NCBI GenBank assembly: GCA_949710005.1
Contig: OX453275.1
Location: 14,037,299-14,101,298, forward strand
Direction of reading: 5' to 3'
Length of the DNA: 64,000 bases
Source: Ricordea florida
Lineage: Eukaryota > Cnidaria > Anthozoa > Corallimorpharia > Ricordeidae
Shown: positions 24,559-32,482 of the stretch, piece after piece
Numbering within the stretch: position 1 is the first letter of the stretch
Layout of the letters: the number at the start of each line of letters is the position of its first letter
Position numbers and translations under genes: made by a program
The notes under the pieces: model-generated
Databases searched by the model: none
What the model was told of the DNA's origin: nothing
The model's input: only the letters and a program-made list of their open reading frames with translations

Positions 24559-25497
24559 TCATACATCTGTTTTGAGAACATGATCAGGGGGCAATTCAGT
24601 GTCTTCAGGAATAACTTTGAGCTCTTCCCTAACAAAACCTCTTTTAGGCGATCCCTCTGTTAGATAGTACAACACAGGTTGATTTTCTGAAACTTGACTT
24701 GTAGATATACCATAGACATCAAGGCTCCATATAGGGTCTGTGGCTCGTGTTCTGTCACCACCTTCGTACTCTCCAGGCGAATATAAATATCTGACTTGAA
24801 CATCAAAGGGTAATTTTTTCTCACCAAAAGCAACCTCTCGCTTGTAACTCTTGTACTTGAGTTCAATCTCTTTCATCCTAATAGCTTCCTCTGGTTCTTT
24901 ACCTGTGATGCGTGTTGGCTCACTGTTCAAAGTCTTAATAATGGCCGGTAACCGTTTCACCCATAATCTAGATCTACCACCACCAACCATTTCCTGCGCA
25001 TATTGATGACTAAATAATTTTTCACCGATCGTCCTATTAGCTCTTTCCACAAAAGCCTGCGCTCGATGGTTTCCAGCCTCACTTCTTTGTATAGTCACTT
25101 GATGCTTGTCCATCAAATGTGTAACATTACCCATGAATTCTTTACCGGGATCCACCATTAATGTATGTGGCCACTGTAACCTGCGAGCATAAATCTTTTC
25201 GAAAGCCTTGGCAACTTCCCCACTATCCTTCGAAGTTAATGCTTCAGCATCTTTATATCTGGAAGCAATATCAATCACAACTAGCGCATAGCGATATGTT
25301 TTTCTTCTCACTGTATCGTGAGGAAGAAATAATAAGTCCGCTTGATGAATTTGATTTGGCTTATCAACGACCCAATGTGGTCTGGGTATATACCTCTGGG
25401 GTGGAGGATATATTTGCCACAAGGCTTGCTTCTCCAACCATTCTCTCGCAACATTTTCACTTACTTTGGCTGCACTGGCCAATTTGGGTATTGCCGA
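24559..25497 (-). CDS. Polinton integrase (retroviral-type, DDE), 5' end probably lost
   Basis: Catalyses insertion of the element. The core has D49 (QADLLFL), D111 (MVDPGKEF) and E146 (AFVERANRTIGEK) of the DDE triad, numbered from the codon at 25,482. A C-terminal basic region with GKKLP- and LYSPGEY-type strands follows. No ATG precedes residue 1; the frame is open to 25,497 and then meets a stop, beside a foreign-looking stretch (25,500-26,700). The zinc-binding or helical N-terminus is therefore probably truncated. The catalytic residues are intact. Converges on the polymerase, overlapping it by 25 bp. Confidence 0.9.
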   Translation of the reverse strand, partial: SAIPKLASAAKVSENVAREWLEKQALWQIYPPPQRYIPRPHWVVDKPNQIHQADLLFLPHDTVRRKTYRYALVVIDIASRYKDAEALTSKDSGEVAKAFEKIYARRLQWPHTLMVDPGKEFMGNVTHLMDKHQVTIQRSEAGNHRAQAFVERANRTIGEKLFSHQYAQEMVGGGRSRLWVKRLPAIIKTLNSEPTRITGKEPEEAIRMKEIELKYKSYKREVAFGEKKLPFDVQVRYLYSPGEYEGGDRTRATDPIWSLDVYGISTSQVSENQPVLYYLTEGSPKRGFVREELKVIPEDTELPPDHVLKTDV

Positions 25498-25499
25498 TT

Positions 25500-26735
25500 A
25501 TAACCCACCGATTAATTTTTGAGCAATTTTATTGGCTATTTTGAGTCACGTGGTAAAAAATCGGAGGACGGTTATCACGCAATAACCCCCGTCCGAAGCG
25601 ATATTTGTCGTCCGATTTTTGGATCACAATTAAGAAACGAATCGTAATTTTAAAGTAGCTAGTCGCAATTGTAGCTCCGGATAAACAGAAAATCAACAAA
25701 ATAAGCTGCTGGTGTTTTTGGCATGGAGGTAAGCAAAAGTTACGAACCCTTGGGCAATCAAATTCTTGAAAATCTCCCCACTGAAATGTGCAAAAAGGCT
25801 GGTTTTGCACGAGGTACACTTCCCCTTGTATTTAAAGCTGCCGGTTGAGAAACTTTTCCAAGCCAAAAACGATAAACTACGCAAACGATAAATCGCTCCA
25901 GTGGTACAGTACACGACTAACAGTAGAACAACTATTCGAGTCATCCCATACTATCGCTCGATTTGTAGCTCGAAAGAATTCGGTTCAGTCAGTTCAACCT
26001 GTTCTTGCAACTGGAACTAAAGTTCGCCTACCCTTGTTTTTCTTCGATCTCCTCGGCGCCCGCCATTCAACAATAAAGCCAAGTTTGCGAACAATTCCTT
26101 CAACTACACCATATTTTCCAAATTCCCTGTTTCATGGGTGTAATTTCTTTCGCAGTGTTAGTGGTATGGTTGGATTTTCTGTTCTAATCCATTGGAAATG
26201 TTTTGATTTGATATGTTTTTGAAAAAACAGTTGGTAAAATAAACCAAAAGTGCCGTGTTTTCCAGATTTTCATGTAAGGGGCGTTGCGAGAGTATGTTTG
26301 ACATGACAGCTTGTCAAGCTCTGGTTCAATCACAGTTTATATAAAACAATTTTAACCAATCACTGTACATGCAGTGTTTGCATCAGTCGCCTGAATCCCC
26401 AGTCAGACGACTTGTTTTTCTTTTTCTTCAACACGTACAAAGTAGAACTTAATTCACGATCGCGGAGGGTTATAAAATAAATAAACCCCTTCCTGGCTTA
26501 CTGGTATATGGGAGGATAATGCCCTTGGCTGAGAGATTGTCCTCAAAATTTCACATATGCCCTCGAAGCTTCGCTTCTCGGCCAACTGTTCATTTTTCGG
26601 ACAATCTCTCAGCCGCGGGCATTATCCTCCGATATACCAGCCGCCGGAAGGGGTTTATTTACTAAATATCCCTTCCAATATCCACTAGTTGAATAGTATA
26701 ACTGACTTAAAATATTATGATTGTTCATTTATAAA
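25500..26735. other. unexplained stretch between integrase and capsid genes
   Basis: In a compact element this 1.2-kb gap is unusual, so it is probably inserted DNA. It contains an imperfect hairpin (aaaaatcgga/tccgattttt, 25,556-25,620), a plus-strand frame of 125 codons at 25,845-26,222 without recognisable domains, and the fold-back element at 26,474-26,666. The last 70 bp (26,667-26,735) probably belong to the capsid gene promoter. Confidence 0.4.
26474..26666. repeat. fold-back (inverted-repeat) element, about 190 bp
   Basis: Two arms of about 75 bp are inverted copies. The left arm runs aataaataaaccccttcc, then tatatgggaggataatgcc, then ctgagagattgtcc. The right arm reads back the same with a few changes. 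The spacer is about 40 bp. It is a MITE or fold-back element that could form a long stem. Confidence 0.75.
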
Positions 26736-26740
26736 TAAGA
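26728..26740 (+). promoter_or_regulatory. TATA-like box before the capsid gene
   Basis: TTTATAAATAAGA lies 16 bp before the ATG at 26,756. A similar TATAAATAAAA stands before the gene at 29,292. No experimental basis. Confidence 0.4.
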
Positions 26741-26755
26741 TTGCGTGTATTTAAG

Positions 26756-27991
26756 ATGGCAACTATATCACAGACTCTTGACCCGAATCGTAATCCTAGA
26801 ACGGTGAAAGGTTTGAAGGCTCAATCATCATTGAATCGATTCACATTCACTCCTTCAGCCGCCAAGCCTGGTGAAACATTATATGTAAACATCCCGAACC
26901 TATCAGATAACATGGTTATTGTACCGGATAGTGTATACCTTATCTTTGATTTGAATGTCACAGGTCATAAGGATAACACTCTAGTTAATAACGTGGGAAG
27001 GAATCTCATTTCAAGGTTTAGAGTTCTTTTTGGAGGAGAAACTATTCAGGACCTTCATAGATTTGATTTATTCAAAACGTATCATGATTTATTCCTGTCA
27101 AAAAGTGATCGCGAAAATAGATCGAGACAAGGCATCTCATCTGAAAATGTGAGGAAACTTAGAACCAACGCTGGGGATAAAGATACTTCAGATGCAAAGG
27201 AGAATGTTATAGCGGCGATTCACAGCACCAAGTATGCAATACCGCTCGATCATCCAATCCTTAGAGACCATGGAGTTTTCTATCCAAGAGGGTTACCACA
27301 TCCTCTAACATTTGAAATCACTCTAGCTCCAGTTTCTGATGTTGTTGTTTATTCAAACGCTGAAACACCCCCAGATTATACACTAACAAACATTGAGCTG
27401 GAGTATTCTTGCATATCAAGTAATACATTAGTGGATAATGCTGCGGCTTCTTATAGAACTGGAAAAGGGTTCACGTATGAAAAAATCATTCTCCACAAGA
27501 CTTTTGCAATCTCCAAGCCTAACGATGGTGTGATTAATGAACATATAAATATACCCAGGAAGTCCATGACTGGAATTTTATGTCTTTTCACGGATGGTTA
27601 TGCAGCAGGAGAAAGAGATTCCGAAGATTTCACAAACCCAAAGATCACATCAATCAAAATTAACAGTGATGGTGTGCCAAACCGCCTATATTCAAAGGGG
27701 ATGATGCCGACTGATTTATGGCAATCTATAATTAAACGGTTCGGGGTTAATGATTCCATCAAAGAGGCTGATTTTTACATAAACAAGTTTGCCCTGTGGA
27801 TTGATTTGAGAACTTACCCTGATAATGATATCCATGGAAACGGTTTCGAGCTTAGTAACACACGTGATGGTATCAAACTTGAGATCAATCGGCAAAAGGG
27901 CGGAACTGGGGTTATTACCTGTTACATGTTTGTGGTTGCTGACGCGGTCATGGGGATCATGAATTCAAATTTAAAAGAAATAGTCTATTAA
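26756..27991 (+). CDS. candidate major capsid protein (double jelly-roll), 411 aa
   Basis: Intact frame from ATG 26,756; the upstream TTG in frame was not used. The N-terminus (about 30-110) has the pattern of a first jelly roll: PGETLYVNIPNLSDN, a strand YLIFDLNV, then FRVLFGGETIQDLHRFDLFKTYHDLF. The C-terminus ends in hydrophobic strands (GVITCYMFVVADAVMGI), like the end of Polinton capsid proteins. It lies 13 bp before the packaging ATPase and starts the structural block. Length is short for Polinton hexons (usually about 400-650). The assignment rests on position and strand pattern, so structural comparison would decide. A penton or other shell protein is the alternative. Confidence 0.6.
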   Translation: MATISQTLDPNRNPRTVKGLKAQSSLNRFTFTPSAAKPGETLYVNIPNLSDNMVIVPDSVYLIFDLNVTGHKDNTLVNNVGRNLISRFRVLFGGETIQDLHRFDLFKTYHDLFLSKSDRENRSRQGISSENVRKLRTNAGDKDTSDAKENVIAAIHSTKYAIPLDHPILRDHGVFYPRGLPHPLTFEITLAPVSDVVVYSNAETPPDYTLTNIELEYSCISSNTLVDNAAASYRTGKGFTYEKIILHKTFAISKPNDGVINEHINIPRKSMTGILCLFTDGYAAGERDSEDFTNPKITSIKINSDGVPNRLYSKGMMPTDLWQSIIKRFGVNDSIKEADFYINKFALWIDLRTYPDNDIHGNGFELSNTRDGIKLEINRQKGGTGVITCYMFVVADAVMGIMNSNLKEIVY

Positions 27992-28004
27992 ATAGAGTCG
28001 AAAG

Positions 28005-28619
28005 ATGAATGAATTAAGAGATAAAATACCATTCAATTGCATCATTACAGGACCAACAAATTGTGGAAAGACTGGTGGATCAGCTTAGAGGGAATTTCAG
28101 AAAAGCATTTGAGTATGTTTTATTGATATTCCCGACTTATGTAAGGAACAAGACTTTTTTGCAAAGGGTGATAAAAGATTCTTTGTGTTCTCACCAGATG
28201 CAAGTGATCAGGATGAAATAAATGATTTATTAACTGCCTGCTCTATACGCTTCTCAGGTGAGAATACACTTATAATCTTGGATGATTGCGCCGTATCGAA
28301 AGATCTTAAGAAACGGTTAGACAAATTCATCGATCTTGCCTTCTCTGGTAGACACAATGGAATATCTGTATGGGTTCTCACCCAGCAGCTTACTTCGATT
28401 GCGAAACCTTTCCAAGAGAATGTCGCTTGTGTGATATCATTTTATAACCCATCTCAGGTTGCAATGAAAATGTTATTTGAGGACTATGGAGGTGATTTGG
28501 AGGCTGACACTCGCAAACGGCTAGAGAAGTTACTCAAAAAGAAAAAGTATGCTAGATTATGCTTTTGCTTGCGTCACCCTTTCCAAAGTTATTTAGAGAC
28601 ACCTGGGATTAGTGAGTAA
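28005..28619 (+). pseudogene. FtsK/HerA (A32-type) genome-packaging ATPase, two compensating frameshifts
   Basis: It would pump the element genome into capsids. The ATG at 28,005 starts a frame with the Walker A motif GPTNCGKT (28,050-28,073). One base shift just after it, near 28,073, and a second near 28,165 return the frame to the original phase. Between them the plus-one frame encodes a plausible middle section. The last frame has Walker B (TLIILDDC, about 28,268) and the A32-like continuation GRHNGISVWVLTQQ. Two nearby opposite indels suggest either decay or sequencing error. About 200 residues, normal for the family. Begins 13 bp after the capsid candidate and ends 2 bp before the next gene. 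Confidence 0.85.
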
Positions 28620-28621
28620 TC

Positions 28622-28822
28622 ATGTCTAGTCCTGAAGAGATATTAAATGGTGAAGTACCAGTGGATAATCACCCGCCAAAAACCGCCACCCATGATGATG
28701 TGGAATTTAAGAGGGAATCACTGTCAATTTTAGCGTGTTTGGGATCAACGAAAGAATATATGGGTACTGAGATGGATCTCAAGGATACATACAAACTATC
28801 AGAAAAAGACGTGGAAAAGTAA
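28622..28822 (+). CDS. small unrecognised element protein, 66 aa
   Basis: Intact frame starting 2 bp after the ATPase stop, an operon-like spacing. Acidic, with no membrane segment. The middle part (FKRESLSILACLGSTKEYMG) may be helical. Function unknown. Position between the ATPase and another small gene suggests a virion or assembly role, but that is inference. Confidence 0.6.
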   Translation: MSSPEEILNGEVPVDNHPPKTATHDDVEFKRESLSILACLGSTKEYMGTEMDLKDTYKLSEKDVEK

Positions 28823-28840
28823 TACAAGATATACCAAGTC

Positions 28841-29158
28841 ATGTCTGGTAGGAAGATTGCTGATGGGTTAGTGGATTCTTCTTTTAAATTGATAGCTCAG
28901 CTCGTAAGCAAGTTTGTAAATATAGATGATCAGGATGGTCTTGTAAATGATTGGAAGAATGATCAGTTGATACTGAAAGAGATATCAGAGCTATCTGGGT
29001 TACTTGTACTAAGAGGCGGGAGACTGACAGCACTACTATCAGCACTTATTCATGTTGCTAAACACTTCAAATTAAGTGAACCTGAGCAGGTACCCAACAA
29101 TCCTCCAACACAACCTGAGCAGGTACTAAGTAATACCCCAACACAGCCTGAGCAGTGA
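28841..29158 (+). CDS. unrecognised element protein with PEQ repeats, 105 aa
   Basis: ATG 18 bp after the previous stop. Residues 1-80 are mostly helical with hydrophobic stretches (LLVLRGGRLTALLSALIHVA). The last 25 residues are short repeats around P-T-Q-P-E-Q and S/N-N-P/T-P. A hairpin (29,177-29,201) lies 18 nt after the stop, closing the block that began with the capsid candidate. Function unknown. Confidence 0.6.
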   Translation: MSGRKIADGLVDSSFKLIAQLVSKFVNIDDQDGLVNDWKNDQLILKEISELSGLLVLRGGRLTALLSALIHVAKHFKLSEPEQVPNNPPTQPEQVLSNTPTQPEQ

Positions 29159-29176
29159 ACATAAGACTACTTAAAA

Positions 29177-29201
29177 CTCCTAATAAGACACCCATTAGGA
29201 G
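29177..29201 (+). terminator. gene-end hairpin H1
   Basis: Perfect 8-bp stem CTCCTAAT/ATTAGGAG with a 9-nt loop, starting 18 nt after the stop at 29,158 and followed by ACTTAAAGGTAAA. Same build as H2-H5. Proposed to mark transcript ends, as hairpins do in mimivirus; that role is inference. Confidence 0.6.
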
Positions 29202-29291
29202 ACTTAAAGGTAAATCATACAATGTATAAATAAAAAATCTAAAAACGAAAAATTGATATTTCATATTTGTAATTCAAATAGACTGGCATAC

Positions 29292-30308
29292 ATGGCTACA
29301 GCTGCAAAACAACACAGAATCAGACCCGTAATCATTTCTCCAGATTCTAAGTTTTATTGGAAATCCATATTTGTGGAAGGCCCAATTCCCTCTGGTTATA
29401 ACTGGTTAACCTCCAAGGTTTATGTAAAAGGTAGCAAAGGTGAGAAACGCCAGATCTATATTAAATTGGCTGAACAAAATTTCAGTGGGATATCAGGAAT
29501 ATGGCGCTATGGAATTGATAAAAAGAACCAGACTAATAAAAATATAGAAGGGCTACAAGTGGGTTATCCAATGACATCACTTTTAACCGTAGATGACCCT
29601 CAACCTGATGAGCAAGCAACTATTAATGCATTTAATAATATGCGCAAGATTACAGCAAATCATCTCGTCAAATTTTGCAAAGGCAAAAACCCTTAGATAA
29701 AGGATGGAACTCCCACTTACGACGAATATAAGAGATTCAAGGGTGGAGACGATTTGATCTCTACCGTCAAACCTATATATAAACAAAATAAAGCTTATCT
29801 CAAGTTTTATACTAGCGGTAAGGGAAATAAAATGAGGTGCATAACCCAAGTCTGTGACCATTCCAAAAAGAGAGTCACCTACTCAAAGTACTTGTGGACT
29901 CCTAACGAGCATGTACAAGGTGATGGAGAAATTATCGTTAGGTGGGATGATATATTCTGGGGATCTCACGGGGACACAGGATATGGAACCTCAATCCGCC
30001 TTCGTGTTTCACATATGATATTTACCCCTACGGAAGAGAAAGAGGAAGAAGTTGAAGAAATTCAAGACCTGCTTGGTTTAGACGAAAGTTCAAGTCAAGA
30101 GGAAGATGATGAGGAAGATGATGAGGAAGAGAAAGAACCGTTTGTTAAAGATCCAAAACACAACTTGGAAACCCTTTTGAGTGAAAAGGATCCAACTGGA
30201 AACAAACAAAAAGCATCTTCCAGGAAAAACAAGATGTCCTCAAAACACCAATCCAAGGGTGAAATGACCAATAGGCCCGAAATAAATTTCACATATGAAG
30301 ATGATTAA
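29292..30308 (+). pseudogene. unrecognised element protein with acidic C-terminus, one in-frame stop
   Basis: ATG 29,292 (a TATA-like TATAAATAAAAAA lies at about 29,223). The same frame runs to 30,308 except for a TAG at 29,694-29,696, so a full product would be about 338 residues. The first 240 residues look globular (FYWKSIFVEGPIPSGYNWL, IRWDDIFWGSHGDTGYG-like strands). Residues about 258-285 are almost entirely Glu/Asp, followed by a Lys-rich part and a final EDD. An acidic tail after a globular domain is seen in viral single-stranded-DNA-binding proteins. That role is a guess. Followed 14 nt later by hairpin H2. Confidence 0.65.
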
Positions 30309-30322
30309 TAATCGTATTACAA

Positions 30323-30347
30323 CTCCTAATAGTAAACCTATTAGGAG
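30323..30347 (+). terminator. gene-end hairpin H2
   Basis: The stem CTCCTAAT/ATTAGGAG equals that of H1 and can extend to 10 bp with a 5-nt loop. It starts 14 nt after the stop at 30,308 and is followed by ACTTAAAGGTTAAA, nearly the same tail as H1. Confidence 0.6.
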
Positions 30348-30378
30348 ACTTAAAGGTTAAACATAGCAATATTTAAAC

Positions 30379-30777
30379 ATGACTGACGAAGTTGTTGAGC
30401 AGATCACAAAGGAGCCCACTGTTAAAAATAAATTGAAGGACCCTAAGAAAGTAGAAGCTGGAAGGAAATTAGCTGCTTGGCACAAGAAAGCTAAAGAGGC
30501 ATTGAAAAAGCAGCAAGAGGATGAGGCAACGAGAAATCAACAAGAAGAGGGGGGCACTTCGATGGGTATTAATGCTTGGATACCAAGTTTATCCTTTCAA
30601 ACTGTGTTAACAATCGGGTCTATAGGAGTTGCTGCATATGCTTTATTCACGAGATATAAAAGTAACATAGCTGACTTACAGGTACCTGCTCCCACCTTCA
30701 ATCCCCCTCCTATCAAAAACATCGATGAGACCATGGAGACTGTCCAAGAAAATAGTTTAAAAGATGGGTGGATGTAA
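30379..30777 (+). CDS. unrecognised element protein with one membrane segment, 132 aa
   Basis: Residues 1-55 are Lys/Glu-rich and helical (DPKKVEAGRKLAAWHKKAKEAL). A hydrophobic segment follows at about 73-90 (VLTIGSIGVAAYALF), then a Pro-rich stretch. First gene of a block of three small membrane-type proteins with gaps of 8 and 9 bp. Function unknown; a virion membrane or vertex component is conceivable. Confidence 0.65.
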   Translation: MTDEVVEQITKEPTVKNKLKDPKKVEAGRKLAAWHKKAKEALKKQQEDEATRNQQEEGGTSMGINAWIPSLSFQTVLTIGSIGVAAYALFTRYKSNIADLQVPAPTFNPPPIKNIDETMETVQENSLKDGWM

Positions 30778-30785
30778 TCCATAAA

Positions 30786-31019
30786 ATGTCAGACAATAAG
30801 CTTGTAAAGACGGTTACTGATTCTGCAGTTAACGTTCTCATAGGGCTCTCCGCCGCTGTGGATTATGAGGGGAGAAAGGTTCTTAGAGAAAAAGGATCAT
30901 TCATTGCAGACCCATCATCTAGTATCATGAATTATATAAAATGGGTCGCTATTTTAGCCGCAAGCATGTATTTTAAAACTTACTTAGAGGATCAGAAGAT
31001 AATACCCAAAAGCATGTAA
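30786..31019 (+). CDS. unrecognised small membrane protein, 77 aa
   Basis: Start ATG 30,786, 8 bp after the previous stop. An in-frame ATG at 30,768 overlaps the previous gene and is less likely. One hydrophobic segment near residues 52-66 (MNYIKWVAILAASMYF). Function unknown. Confidence 0.6.
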   Translation: MSDNKLVKTVTDSAVNVLIGLSAAVDYEGRKVLREKGSFIADPSSSIMNYIKWVAILAASMYFKTYLEDQKIIPKSM

Positions 31020-31028
31020 AAAAAAAGG

Positions 31029-31430
31029 ATGGCAAGTATAGCGATAATGCTTGGTGGGGCAATCCTAAATGCAACGGCCTTCATTGGTGGAAATTATATA
31101 GCAAAGGCTATCAGTGGGTCATCATCCACCGATCTCCAACTTGAAAGGGAAAGGTATGACAAAGCGTTAGAAAAATATCAGAAAGATTACGCTGCCTACC
31201 AGGAAAAGAGGTTAGCTTATATTGACTTTATGAATAAAAGAAAGGGTGATGCGAATCAAGCCTCTGAGAATATATCAAAGACAGATGAAGCGCTTAAATT
31301 GTACAGTCAAGCCAATCCACCTAGATTCTCTGATTATTACAGACTAAATGATGATCAGAAAATGGGTGAGATGGCTTATGTTTCCGGTGGGATGTTAGCT
31401 TTGGGATATATCACTAGCAAATGGTTGTGA
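31029..31430 (+). CDS. unrecognised membrane/coiled-coil protein, 133 aa
   Basis: Gly/Ala-rich hydrophobic segments at both ends (SIAIMLGGAILNATAFIGG and GGMLALGYITSKW) enclose a charged coiled-coil (residues about 38-85, LERERYDKALEKYQKDYAAYQ). Nine bp after the previous gene, and followed 18 nt later by hairpin H3. Similar small proteins are, to my recollection, widespread in cnidarian Polinton-like elements but unnamed. Confidence 0.65.
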   Translation: MASIAIMLGGAILNATAFIGGNYIAKAISGSSSTDLQLERERYDKALEKYQKDYAAYQEKRLAYIDFMNKRKGDANQASENISKTDEALKLYSQANPPRFSDYYRLNDDQKMGEMAYVSGGMLALGYITSKWL

Positions 31431-31448
31431 TGAAACCAACTTAGAAAC

Positions 31449-31474
31449 TTCCATATTGGATATCAAATATGGAA
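31449..31474 (+). terminator. gene-end hairpin H3 (overlaps next start codon)
   Basis: 9-bp stem TTCCATATT/AATATGGAA with an 8-nt loop, 18 nt after the stop at 31,430. Its right arm contains the ATG (31,469) of the next gene. Confidence 0.5.
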
Positions 31475-31924
31475 AATGATCCTGATGAAAACGATCCTTT
31501 CGGGTTGGGAAAAGAAAACAAACAAGAAGATCCTGATGATTTTGAAAATACCCTACTGCTTGGTCGGCAACCTTCCACATCAGGTGAAGTAATGGAAACA
31601 TCCACAAGTAAGGGTGTAAGACCTAAAACTAAATCAGGATACGTAGGATTACCAAGTGAAGATATAGAAATGGTTGTCATGAATAAAGAAAGAACTCAAG
31701 ATGAAATCTGGGGAACGATTAAAAGCAAATTCCCAAATGCCAAACCTAATTTTCTATTCAGATATAAGAATGAATTTAAGGTAATCGAAGTGAAATTAAC
31801 TGGTAAAAAGAATGTATGGCATGACCTATTTGATGCTCAAGGTAATTATAATAAATCGGCAGGAAAAATAATTGAAAAATATCTGGGGCCACCTTCGGAG
31901 AATAAGCCAATGATGATGAGATAA
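31469..31924 (+). CDS. unrecognised element protein, 151 aa, possibly the N-terminal part of the next gene
   Basis: Acidic N-terminus (ENDPDENDPFGLG), then a globular second half (FPNAKPNFLFRYKNEF, VKLTGKKNVWHDLF). The frame stops at 31,922. A second frame continues with coding-like sequence for about 25 bp until the palindromic insert at 31,952. The downstream gene has no start codon of its own near its beginning, so the two may once have been one gene with a frameshift here. Confidence 0.55.
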   Translation: MENDPDENDPFGLGKENKQEDPDDFENTLLLGRQPSTSGEVMETSTSKGVRPKTKSGYVGLPSEDIEMVVMNKERTQDEIWGTIKSKFPNAKPNFLFRYKNEFKVIEVKLTGKKNVWHDLFDAQGNYNKSAGKIIEKYLGPPSENKPMMMR

Positions 31925-31953
31925 CTAAGAAAATCAAAGGCTCCTTCGAGCTA

Positions 31954-32481
31954 CCTCATGGTATGTGGTAATTATTCCATGAAGTGCTGTCCTTTCCCCA
32001 GACCATGAAGTGTTCATTCCGAATAGTTCGTTTTGTGCACTCTTGCTACGACTGATCGATTACTCGTCGTCCAACTTGGAGACATCGTCACTCTTAAGAC
32101 TTTAAAACCCATTTCTTTGCCCTCGAGCATTCTTGAACACATTTCCTGTTCGTTCGCGAGATCTTCAACAGTGTATTTTGATCAAAGATGGAGCGAAAGG
32201 AACGAAAACCCGCCTTGACAATCTTTGCGTCGGCCACAACACAACAGACGCCATTTTGTAAACATGTGCTGCCGCTTTGTCTCACCCCCTCCCCCCACAT
32301 ATGTGAACATAAAACAATTGCACGACTTTGTGGACGAAACCAAACCTAGTAGGGGAGATAGGGGGGAACCTGTTTAATTTACATTTAATGCGGATTTAAT
32401 GCATAAATTAATGTCTAACGGGAATGGAGTGACAAATCCAACCATTACTATACCTCATGGTATGATATACATACCATGAGG
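31954..32481. mobile_element. small inverted-repeat element with palindromic end
   Basis: About 530 bp between two coding stretches. TACCTCATGGTATG stands at 31,952-31,965. At the right end it recurs directly (32,451-32,464) and inverted (32,470-32,483), forming a perfect stem with a 5-nt loop. Read as terminal inverted repeats it is a MITE at a TA target. Read as direct repeats it is an insertion into a pre-existing hairpin with a 14-bp duplication. Both fit. No transposase. Confidence 0.55.
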
Positions 32482-32482
32482 T

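Larger units (their letters stand above)
18266..24583 (+). pseudogene. Polinton-type family-B DNA polymerase, broken
   Basis: Replicative, presumably protein-primed polymerase of the element. Order: two SAP-like motifs (18,266-18,480, LPVKELRAIGKK and LPVRALRIINKK) and a Pro/Arg-rich linker; an N-terminal domain (18,760-19,730) ending in a Cys/His region (CIGCHQRFTRHW); then a nested insertion (about 19,745-21,745). The 3'-5' exonuclease follows (21,750-22,846; ExoI FDFEAIL, ExoII-like FNSGKYDINM), then polymerase motif A (DANALYLYC, about 23,335), motif B (KLKGNSFYGKM, about 23,850) and motif C (MDTDSLYLAI, about 24,140). One-base frameshifts lie near 18,728, 22,843 and 23,575. The 3' end overlaps the convergent integrase gene by 25 bp. 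Confidence 0.93.

Noticed and set aside
27975..28000. Short palindrome after the capsid candidate (tctatt/aataga)
   Set aside because: The stem is only 6 bp with almost no loop and overlaps the stop codon; it does not fit the H1-H5 pattern.
30095..30292. Minus-strand frame ending in a poly-Ser run
   Set aside because: Antisense of the acidic tail of the gene at 29,292-30,308.
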